Below, piece by piece: positions 1 through 8,300 of a stretch of 10,000 bases of DNA. The stretch covers positions 27,501 to 37,500 of the forward strand of contig JAHBMJ010005275.1 of NCBI GenBank assembly GCA_018398765.1, read 5' to 3'. A program made the translations under genes and the position numbers. A model generated the notes under the pieces. It saw nothing but the letters and a program-made list of their open reading frames with translations, did not search any database and was not told the DNA's origin. Source of the stretch: Chromera velia (taxonomy: Eukaryota; Sar; Chromeraceae). The number at the start of each line of letters is the position of its first letter. Within the stretch, counting starts at the first letter, position 1.

Positions 1-99
1 AACCGTACTGAGCGAACGCCGCGCGCAGGCTGTCATCAGTGGTGTTGTCGGCCAGGTTGCGGATGAAGAGCTTCACGGACTTCTCCTGAGGGCCCCCGT
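1..99 (-). CDS. RRM gene exon 4, partial (start of RRM2)
   Basis: Acceptor GCATGCAG ends at 100, after a pyrimidine-rich run. The exon opens with GGPQEKSVKLFIRNLADN and continues through the first RRM2 helix (DDSLRAAFAQYG) to the window edge. LFIRNL is a standard RNP2. A weaker alternative acceptor (CTCAG) would start the exon at 85. RNP1 of this domain must lie beyond the left edge. Confidence 0.85.
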
Positions 100-929
100 C
101 TGCATGCAGAGAGAACAAACAGAGGCAATGAGTGAATGGATAAAACAAACCGGTGTGCGCGCACTTCCTTCCCTCCATGTATGTATGCATGCATGTATGT
201 GTACGCACTTCCTTCCCTCCATGTATGTATGCATGTATGTATGTATGCATGTGTGTGTACGCACTTCCTTCCCTCCATTGCCCCTTCCCAGGCCGGTATG
301 AGGTATGACACGCACGCATGCATGAAGTCCCCGCATGCATTCATTTTCATACAGAATTCTTTTCATGCATGTAAGTATGTATGAAAAAGACTATGAATGT
401 ATGACATGCATGCATGCATCAAGCCCCCCCCCGCCGCTTCCCCCGCACGACAAAGAGCGCAAGAGATACAGGCAGGGGAGGGAGGGAGGAGACGAGAAAG
501 AGGAAGAAAGGGACTCGGGCGCAAGGGACCGGCGAACGACGCACGGCTTCCTGAAGAAAGAGAGAGGCCATCAACCGGAAAACAAACCACTTGTGATAGG
601 AATAGACAAGTGAGCGCTCGACTAGAGGAAAGAAGGGAATGAATTCCGTTGTCGCATTCTTTCCCCATCTTTTCTTTTTTTGTCTCATTCGTTCCATCTG
701 TTCTTTTTTTTTATTCTCGCACAGAAAGGGTCCCACGTAACTCCCCACCCACAAAAGGCCATCTTCAAAATGGGCCAAGAGACAGAAAGCCAACGAACAG
801 ACGACGTGCGCACAGCGAGAGAAGCAACATCGCAGAAGAGAAAGACGACAATGAGGACAGGTTGAACGAAGCAGAAGGACACTCCAAAGAACCACGACGA
901 GGAGAAGAGAGAAAAAGACAGAGAGAAAA

Positions 930-969
<40 letters not shown>

Positions 970-2510
970 GAGAGAGCAAGAGAGAGGCAGCCCCCGATCA
1001 TCTCACACATCATGCAGACCTCTCACTCCAAGTGAGCAAGAGAAATGACGGTTTCAAAAAGATAGGAAGAAGCAAAAAGAGAAAAACAAAAGTCCTGTCT
1101 GTCTGCAGGTTTCCATACCAACCGACCGACCGACCGACCTCTCCCATGAGATCCGTGTTGGTCGTTTCCCTCCGCAGCCAGCTTCACGATCACCTGCCTT
1201 CCATCGATATCCATCGTCTCCCTCAGCGCCTTTTTTTTTTTTTTTGCAGGGAGAGAGGGAGAGAAGGAAGCAGGGCGACGTCAGAACAGACAGCGAAGGG
1301 AAGAGTACTTTAATGTGTCATTGAAAAAGCAAAATTTGCTCATGTGGCACGTTCATATCAATCTTTGCACGCATATGAATTCACTCTTTCCGGCCTATGT
1401 TTGTGACTGCACGACAAGGATACTCACTCGGCAGCGAGCAGAGAGCGGGAGAAAAGTAGAAAGAAGAGTACCGAACGAAAGAACAGAAAGGAGACGACTC
1501 GAACAAAAAAAGCGGGGAAACGAAAATGCCGGGGCACTAAGAGAGAGCACGCGGATTCAAAGCAGAGAGGGAGGACAAATATCATCATGAGAAAACGCGT
1601 CTGTTGCACAGAGGGGGTGAATCACATCACATCAGTACAAGAGAGGAAGATGAATGAGAGAGAAGTATTCCTCTTGCGTAGCTCGCATTTCTTCTCTTCT
1701 CTTCTCTTCTCTTTCTGATCTAGTCAGATTTCCTGCTGTTTCTCTCCCCACCATCCTCCTGTTTCTCTCACACACACACACAGAAACACTTTCGCACCCC
1801 CTCCACACACATACACATGCATACTCATACATACACATACCAGCTCCACTGCGGTGATGTCTGAGTAGGTCAGGAACCCGTACCCCTTCGACTTCCCGTC
1901 CTTGTCTTTGACCACGACCACGTCTGCGATCTGGCCGTGCTTGCTGAACAGATCCGTCAGCTGCTGCGTCGTGGTGGAGAAGGGCAGGTTCCGAACCATC
2001 AAACGACGACTCACTGTGGAAGAGTTCGCTGCCTGCAGGGTGCCGGTGGGCAGCAGCGGAGAAAAGAAGAGCAGGGCGACAGGGAAGGCAGGCAGGTTGG
2101 GACGCAGACAGTCTCTCTCTTCCCATCAAGTGACAAAAGAGTCGTCGCGTACGAAAAAAGAGACTGCGCAATCTTCCTTTCGGCCGGTCTTTTTTGCCGT
2201 CTCTCTGGTCAAAGACCACCCTTCAGATGACCACCTTGCGGTCCGCTTTCAACCCTCTTGTCCCTCTTTGCTGGAACTTCAAACAGCCACTCACTGAATT
2301 CTTGTTGACCAACAGCCTGTCTGCCTGACTGACGTCTCTGATCTTGTCGATGATTTGTGGGAACTGATCCATGGACGACAGCACTGCCTGCTTCAGCTGC
2401 TCCAGGGAGAGAAGATCCAAAATGGCACGCAGACGATCCTTATCACTCGCACCACCCACCCCAGCTTCATCGGGACGACGCTTCTTGGCACTGCCATTAA
2501 CGTCCGTCAT
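1..2510 (-). CDS. Tandem-RRM RNA-binding protein, UBA2/hnRNP-like, 5' part (3' end beyond left edge)
   Basis: The gene reads right to left as four exons: 2510-2295, 2032-1841, 1229-1139 and 99-1. All joins keep frame (phases 0, 0, 1), giving about 199 residues. Seen: a lysine/arginine-rich start (KKRRP near residue 9, possibly a nuclear signal); a helical stretch at about 27-64; RRM1 at about 83-155 with RNP2 LMVRNL (83-88) and RNP1 KGYGFLTY (121-128); then RRM2 opening with RNP2 LFIRNL (177-182) and cut by the window edge. Known: RNP1 and RNP2 are the RNA-contacting strands of RRMs. A leucine-rich helical segment followed by two RRMs resembles plant UBA2-type hnRNP-like proteins, which bind mRNA in the nucleus. 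That family assignment is from pattern only; other two-RRM hnRNP or splicing families fit too. The ATG at 2508-2510 is the first in frame; codons upstream to 2528 are open but lack an ATG. The gene diverges from the LRR gene to its right. Confidence 0.85.
161..278. repeat. Minisatellite, about 2.4 copies
   Basis: Three starts of the same unit, GCACTTCCTTCCCTCCAT, occur at 161, 205 and 261. Each of the first two is followed by an ATGT/GCAT-rich run ending in GTGTAC. The first unit is 44 bases and the second 56; the difference is extra ATGT steps. The third copy stops after its first 17-18 bases. Confidence 0.85.
931..965. repeat. (AC)n microsatellite
   Basis: Uninterrupted AC dinucleotide run of about 17 units within RRM intron 3, flanked on both sides by GA-rich sequence. 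Confidence 0.95.
1117..1139. repeat. (ACCG)n tetranucleotide repeat at a splice donor
   Basis: About five ACCG/GGTC units overlapping the exon 3 donor of the RRM gene. Each unit supplies a GT on the sense strand, so the repeat sets which donor and frame are available. Confidence 0.8.
1139..1229 (-). CDS. RRM gene exon 3 (end of RRM1 and linker)
   Basis: Begins ALRETMDIDGRQVIVKLA, the second helix and last strand of RRM1, which continues the preceding exon smoothly in phase 0. The acceptor AG is preceded by fifteen A residues on the sense strand, with a pyrimidine stretch only further upstream. The right-hand (5') boundary at 1229 is firm. The 3' end is not: it lies in a GGTC tetranucleotide repeat offering GT donors at 1138, 1134, 1130, 1126, 1122 and 1118. 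The end at 1139 (or 1127) gives phase 1 and fits the best acceptor at 100. The donor GTATGG at 1118 is closer to consensus but fits only the weaker acceptor at 86. Confidence 0.7.
1230..1840 (-). other. Intron 2 of the RRM gene
   Basis: 611 bases with no supported coding content. It holds T15 on the plus strand (1231-1245) right at the acceptor, a TTCTC pentanucleotide repeat (about 1688-1713), a short CA run (about 1768-1781) and CATA-rich sequence next to the donor. The plus strand is purine-rich from about 1430 to 1580. Confidence 0.7.
1688..1713. repeat. (TTCTC)n microsatellite
   Basis: About five TTCTC units on the plus strand, inside intron 2 of the RRM gene. Confidence 0.8.
1841..2032 (-). 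CDS. RRM gene exon 2 (core of RRM1)
   Basis: 192 bases, 64 codons. The acceptor CTGCAG ends at 2033 and the donor GTATGT starts at 1840; both sides are phase 0. The exon holds RNP2 LMVRNL, the helix QQLTDLFSKHG, and RNP1 KGYGFLTY. It is the clearest domain evidence on this strand. A second AG four bases into the exon would break the frame, so it was not chosen. Confidence 0.9.
2295..2510 (-). CDS. RRM gene exon 1
   Basis: 216 bases, exactly 72 codons, from the ATG at 2508-2510 to a GTGAGT donor at 2294-2289 (phase 0). It encodes the charged N-terminus and a predicted helical segment (DLLSLEQLKQAVLSSMDQF, then IIDKIRDV). No RRM residues lie in this exon. Confidence 0.8.
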
Positions 2511-2740
2511 CTTTCTTAATTCTTTCAAACTAACTTTAGCTGACTGGAAAACAACTCACTCGCAAGAGTTTGCCCAAGATCGACACACGTAGAGGACTCC
2601 ACTATTGCTACAAATGAGCCGTGACAAGAAATGTTGGACGAGTACGGGAAGACAGCCATCTGTGAAAGGAAAGCTGATCGACATGGCTGACGGACGCTGA
2701 TCATACAATAATTGCATGGTCTGATCTGACGCACGCACGC

Positions 2741-2775
2741 GCGTGCGAACGTCCCCGGAAGCGTGCGAACGTCCC
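2741..2775. repeat. 15-base direct repeat, 20-base period
   Basis: GCGTGCGAACGTCCC occurs exactly at 2741-2755 and 2761-2775, preceded by an alternating GCAC/GCGC stretch. It sits roughly midway between the two divergent genes, so it is a reasonable candidate factor-binding pair. Confidence 0.8.
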
Positions 2776-2880
2776 GTCTGATTTTGGTGGGGCTGCATGG
2801 CCTGGGCGCACTCCCTCCCTCATATCCTCCCTCTCCCTCATCTCTCCCTCTCTCTCGCCCTCTCTCTGTGCCCGCCTGCA

Positions 2881-2921
2881 GACCAGAGTGCATTCGAAGA
2901 CAGCTGCAGGAACTTCAAGCA
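2881..2921 (+). other. Possible 5' non-coding exon of the LRR gene
   Basis: A long CT tract ends in GCCTGCAG at 2880, and a GTGAGA donor follows at 2922. The 41-base segment would suit a 5' untranslated exon. One frame is open (PECIRRQLQELQA) but no start codon can be linked to it. Transcript data would be needed to place it. Confidence 0.25.
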
Positions 2922-3251
2922 GTGAGAAGTAGATTTGTCATGAAGCCGGAGGCAATGCATGCTTAGCAGAACCTATGAACAGACAGATTAATACAGCTCC
3001 TGGCCCGCAGCTACCATCGGTTATTTGAGATACACATGCAGATAGAGGGAAAGCGGTTCATTCAGTTTTGGCAAGGGATCGAATGACATTGATCGACATT
3101 GATCCGGAATTCGATCGATTATAATCCGGCTATCAGTTCGATCGATCTGAGTGCTCTGCACAACCTCTGGGTGAGAACTCCTCATGTAATGATGATGTGC
3201 CCGTCGCGTTTGTTGGTCAGGGCATCCGTCTCCTCTTCGATCGTCCCCACA

Positions 3252-3353
3252 ATGAAGGTCGAGGCTCTTCACTTATCGTCGGAAGCCGAGAGGAGACAGC
3301 AGAGCGAAGACGGCTTGAACCTCTTTCTCCAGCATCTCAGGCTGACTTCTGAA
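3252..3353 (+). CDS. LRR gene exon 1 (start uncertain)
   Basis: 34 codons from an ATG with A at -3 to a GTGAGT donor at 3354. It encodes MKVEALHLSSEAE and then GLNLFLQHLRLTSE. The frame is open further upstream, with three ATGs in a row at 3189-3197, which would add 21 residues. The 3252 start is preferred weakly, since a possible acceptor (TTGGTCAG, ending at 3225) lies between the two. Confidence 0.5.
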
Positions 3354-4548
3354 GTGAGTGCTTCCGATGTGCGCATTTCTGCTGTTGTGCTCATGGCACT
3401 GAGGGCGATGCAAGGGACGGCCCTAAACTTCTGTTGTACCCGCAAATTCATTTATGCTCCTTTTTTTTACCTTGTCTGTGCATCGAGAAGAACTCACTTT
3501 CTGCCCCACCCCGCTTTTTTATTTCCCGGCCGCAGAATGGCATACCTTGTCGCCCAATTGCACCAAATGTGTGACCGTCTGTCATCTCGTCCGTGAGCTC
3601 ATCGATTTGTTGGAATGAAAGTACCCCGTATCTTTCGCCACTGCAGACCTTCTCGGCCTTTCTGAATGACCGAGACTCCTTTGGCCTTGCTTGGTTGAGC
3701 GCCTTCCTTCTCAGAAAGCTCTGTAAAGCCAAATTGGTGGGCCTTCTGTAGTGCAGGCAAAAGGAACGGGCAGAAAAGAGCTGTGCATCGGGAAACAAAT
3801 TTAGATCAATCAGAGTTCTGTCTGCAGTCTGCATCAGTCTGTGGCCTCTTACTTACTTTTTTTTTGCCAACTCTTGGTATGTACGCGACCACGTTTTCTG
3901 TTTCACTCTACCCTTGGTCGCCCGTTTTCTCTCTTTTTTGGTGTCACGACCTCCTTTCACGACCGATTCTTCAACCTTTAACCACCCACTGGCTTCAACA
4001 ACTATGCAGGCCAACCAACGCGGAAGGGTGTCTGTCGACCCTCCACAATGCGTCAATCTCTCAGGTGAGGCCTCTTTTGAACTTTGACACACAGACGGCT
4101 CACAGCTATTTTCCTGGTAGAGGTCAAATCACAGAATCCGGACTGTAGAACAAGCAGGCGGACGCTGGATGCTGAAGGTTGAACTCAGGAAATGATACCA
4201 AAGTTTTTTTAGGCTCGCAGCCCAGTCTCCACTCTGACAAAGCTCTCGAGAGTAGATCGCAGGCGCCGCATGTCCACGCCTTGCCTGAGGCATTTCCCAC
4301 CTCATCGGTCTGTGTTGGTTCTCTGCAGGGATTCGCGGGGTCTCTCAAGGCTTGGTCTTTGTTCTCCTGGACCTTCTCCCTTTCGTGGTCCCGGAGGTGA
4401 AACTCGGTGGGTCTCACTTACACGCACGAGATTACATGGCACGATTTCTTCTCTACAGAGTCTGCATACATGCATGTGTGTCCGATGAGGTCGCTTGGAC
4501 TGCCGTGCGCAGACCGTTCGTTGAGGAAATCGGACTTTGACTCTGAAC

Positions 4549-4590
<42 letters not shown>

Positions 4591-5255
4591 GTGGTGTGCG
4601 CGCGCGGGCATTTGGTGCATACCGTTCACTTGTGTGTGGATCCTCTGACCTCCGTGGAGTCTTGACGTCAATCCTTTTGGGTTCGGATTGCGTTCTCTTT
4701 CTGCATGGCATGGCGTTCATTTCTGTGTCGGTTTTTCTGTCCCTCCCATTGCGGGTCGGACTCCTTCGACGGTGGTCTGGGGGAGCATGTTCGTCTGTAT
4801 AGTTTCGAGAAAGCGGCGCATGCACTCTCTGAAGTCTCCCCTCGATCGCATTCGGGATCGCGCTTGAGGATGCATGCGTCCTCCTTTTCCTGTTTCCTCC
4901 TAGCTGGTTGGGTTGTGTCTCAGGCTGAATCGGTCGGAACGAAAACGTTTCCTCGCAAAGACTCTTTCTTCCCTCACTCGCGTCTTTGTGCAGATTCCAC
5001 CCTTGTGAGGGGACCTGCGAAATCCCTCTTCCTCCGTGTTCTGGAAAGGCGATTGGCAGTGATAAGCGGGGATGAGAGAGGCACTCTGCGGCTCAAGGGA
5101 TTTTTTTTTGCGGGTAAGTGAATCGATCGAACTTCGTCGTCCACTTGGCATTTTCTTTCTTTCCCCCCTCTCTTTCTGTCCCGCCCCCTTTATGTTTCCA
5201 TGCCTCATGGCTTCGTATGTTTTTGTTTGATTGTTTGTTAGGTTGACTGGCTGCG

Positions 5256-5308
<53 letters not shown>

Positions 5309-8300
5309 GGCTGCGAGGGAAAGGTTTCAGCTGCGCATCAGTAGATGAGAGTTTCCCCTGCAGTCGCCACTGGTTTGTTGTGATGTTCTCTCACTTCTGC
5401 ATGTGTTTCATTCTCTCGCTTCCATTTCCTGTCCCTGGCTCTACCTCTCTTTGCAGACAATTCCCTCGGACCGGTCGAGGCTCCTGACGTCATCCGTCTC
5501 TTGCTACCTCAACTGCAAACTTTGTCCTTAAAGGGTACGTGGGTCAGTCAAGTCCCCTCCTTAATTAGCGGGCCGTTGGGGACCTTCCGTAGTGACAGAG
5601 GAAGAAAGACGGAGGACCTCAGATGGGTGTCTGGAGGGAGGCGGGAGGGCAAACGCAGGAAGTAATTTGTGACATCCAGATCAGACAGATACAGATGCAT
5701 GCATAGGCCAAAAGGAATGTATCAATTCGTGAGAAGATTTGCATGAAAGGCTGACGATGGACGGAATTTGATGTTCGCCCCTGACCCTTCATTTTCCCCT
5801 CTCTGTCCGAATTATTCCCGTGCTCTTTACACCGTTCCTCCATCACGACATTGAGATCTTCTTCCCTTTTGCACCCACCCACCTTTTGTGTAGCATCTCT
5901 TTTCTTTTCCGGAAGACGCCCTACACCGTTCGCACAGAGAAGTAAACAGACGACAGGGGGATTTGTGTGTTGCACAGCACTCCGAGCAAACAAAGTCAGG
6001 AGGACCGAAAAGAGAATGCATGCGTATGTGCGCTCTGGAGTGAAAACACATGAATGCACGGACTCGGGAATAGAGTTTTGGGTGTGCGTGTAGGTCAGGA
6101 AGCCTCCTGTCACGCACTGGCCTGGAGCTTCTTGACCTCGCTATGTCTCTTCCGCTGTGTCAGAAGAGACTTCTTGCATTTTCTCAACAATCAATGCCTT
6201 TTGTCTTGTCATTTATGCATTGCAGGCAACCCTCTGGGCAAAGAAGGCACCAAGGCCCTCGCATTCGGGTTGGTGTCGGAGCGGGCTGCCTCCCTCCGGA
6301 ATCTGGACCTCGAGAGAGGACCGGCCTCGATTCGGAGCGGCTGGAATGGCTTTGTGAGGCCATCAAGGAGAGGGGGTTGCATGGGGTGGAGAGTCTGAAC
6401 CTGTCGGGAAACGAACTGGGTGACCACGGGTTGCTTGTGCTCTGCCGTGTGTTGTGCGTCTCCTGCCTCCCCCGTCTCCGGTCCCTGTTGCTGAGGCATT
6501 GCGGGATTCAGATTCGGTTTGAGGATCTGTGGGGTGTGATTGGGAAGGGAGGGCTGCCTGAATTGCGGTGTCTTGAGGTGGAAGGGAACGGAAGCAGAGG
6601 GGGGGTGCGGCCCTCCCTTGGCCCGTTTGTGAAGGTCCTGTCGGTCGACGTCGTTCCCCATCTTACACATGTAAATCTGATGATAGAGGGGGGCATGGAT
6701 GACTCGGCAAAGCTCCTGGAGGCTCTCCGGAGCCCCCAGTGCCCTCCTGTGTTTTTATGCAGCGCCGTGTAAAACATCTCAATCAGATAGACATACGCGC
6801 ACTCATTGCGGGTGAGTACCCGTGTGTGCGGACATTGGGGATTGTGCCTGATGCAGGCACACTGACTGCTTTCGTGAGAGAGTGGTCGGGGGCTGAGAGG
6901 GTGGAGGGATTTGATGTGATCGATTTGGAGCAGTCGGAGTCGGGAGGGGGGGTCGGGGGTGAGTTTTTCCACTTCCTTCGCTTAGGAATGGAAAGGGGGC
7001 GTCTCGACTGCCTTCGACGTTTGAAAGTCCGCCCAGCTCTCATCGGCGACATTTTTGATCCCACACAGAACGCCTCATTCCTCACCACCCTTCAGGTGAC
7101 TGTGCTCCCTTTCCTCTCGGAGCTCTCTCTGAGACCCTTTGTGGGGTCCTCAGAACAATTCGCCCTGCTAGCAGAGGTGTTCAGGGTGGGTAGCCTGCCC
7201 CACCTTCGGGTCCTTGACCTCTCTCAGAACCTTTTGCTTCGTGGGCAGGAGATGGATGTCCTCATGGAGGGCGTCATTGAAAGCGAAGAAGGCCTGCCCT
7301 TTCTAGAAGAGTTGGATCTGTCTTGCACAGAAGCAGGGGAGGGGATTGGCTCGATAGGAAGTGAAATGCAGTTCGGGAAGTTGACACGTCTGTCTCCTTG
7401 AACTTCTCCAACTCCGGCCTCACGACGGAGGCCCTCAGAGAGGTAGAAGGGGTAGTTGGAGGGGGCGCATTTGACTGTGTCTGTTCCCTTGATGTCAGTC
7501 GGAATCCCAACCTTGGATGTGATGCCCTCAGGGGGATCTTCGGTTCCAGGAAGCTGAATAAGCTCTCTGACCTGACGCTGAGCGGTTGCAGTTTGACAAG
7601 TGAGACCGTCAGCATGTTTGCAGGGGTTCTAAGAGAGCAGGGCCTTTTTGCCCTTTCGAATCTAGACGTGAGTGCGAATGGTCTTGTCGGAAAGGAAGCA
7701 TGGGGTGACTTGTTCCGATCGATTCCGGAGAGGGAGGGGGGGGGGGGGGGGAACGTCTTTAGACTGACGGTGAAGGGGACCAGTGCTGACGAGGGGCTCG
7801 TCTCACTGGGAGAGACGGGGTTGGTGTGCTTGGCGGGAAAAATGGGGGGAAGGGGGTGGGTCCGTTTTGAGGGGCTCAAACTGAGTGCAGACGACGTTCG
7901 AGATCTCGCTACATTCGTCCGTCGTGCCGAAGAGTACGCGAAGGGGGGGTATTTGGATGTTCACAACGTGTTGTCCCTCGCGTTTGTGGTTCTTAGTGCA
8001 GTCATTCAGACAGAGCACTCGAATTTCCTCCGAAAGATCTGCCTGGCAAATCGTGCCTGGTTTCACCACAAATCCCCCTACGGCCACAACGCTCCGATTG
8101 TGGGCGAATGCCCCTTCTTCAGAGCTTTGAGCCTGACCAGGCTGCCCAAGGTTTCAGAGCTCTCCCTGCGCCGCCTAAACCTGACCGATTCGCAGGCTCG
8201 CTTGTTGAGGTCTGCGGTCACGGCAGGCCACCTGCCCTCCGTGTCCTCTTTGAATCTCAGTGGAAACAGGTCTGTGGGAAGGGGGGCGTGGGGGGAGTTC

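Larger units (their letters stand above)
100..1138 (-). other. Long intron 3 of the RRM gene, rich in simple repeats
   Basis: About 1 kb with no supportable coding exon. On the plus strand it is strongly purine-rich from about 440 to 1110, so the transcript would be pyrimidine-rich. It contains a minisatellite (161-278), TGCATGCA palindromes, a CA microsatellite (931-965) and an ACCG-type repeat at the donor. The long open frames here come from low-complexity sequence. Confidence 0.65.
2511..3251. promoter_or_regulatory. Spacer between divergent genes, candidate bidirectional promoter
   Basis: It lies between the ATG of the minus-strand RRM gene and the chosen ATG of the plus-strand LRR gene. 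Seen: a 15-base direct repeat (GCGTGCGAACGTCCC at 2741 and 2761), a CT tract at about 2811-2870 ending in a strong splice-acceptor look-alike at 2880, a tandem GACATTGATC pair (3085-3104), and two TTCGATCGAT copies (about 3110 and 3137). A short upstream frame of 13 codons starts at 3083. No TATA box or start site can be assigned; calling this a promoter rests on the divergent layout. Confidence 0.4.

Noticed and set aside
161-420. CRISPR-like array
   Set aside because: The copies are adjacent with no unique spacers and differ by simple-repeat length; this is a eukaryotic intronic minisatellite.
419-979. 186-codon minus-strand open frame
   Set aside because: Its content is Val/Cys repeats from the AC microsatellite and Leu/Phe/Ser from purine-rich intron DNA; it lies in RRM intron 3.
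1632-2219. 195-codon minus-strand open frame
   Set aside because: It overlaps the RRM1 exon in the wrong frame; the RNP motifs are read in the frame of exon 2.
3448-3834. 128-codon minus-strand open frame
   Set aside because: Antisense to LRR exon 2, which joins in frame to both neighbours; no recognisable domain.
4460-4549. Extra exon between LRR exons 4 and 5
   Set aside because: It would need a weak AG and adds a non-LRR, Cys/Met/Arg-rich piece; the direct join giving EVKLDSTLVRG is simpler.
4418-4825. 135-codon minus-strand open frame with His-Thr repeats
   Set aside because: The repeats come from the GT microsatellite and there is no domain; it lies in an LRR intron.
7274-7879. 201-codon minus-strand open frame
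   Set aside because: Antisense shadow of the LRR exon; Ser/Pro-rich because the coding strand is G-rich.
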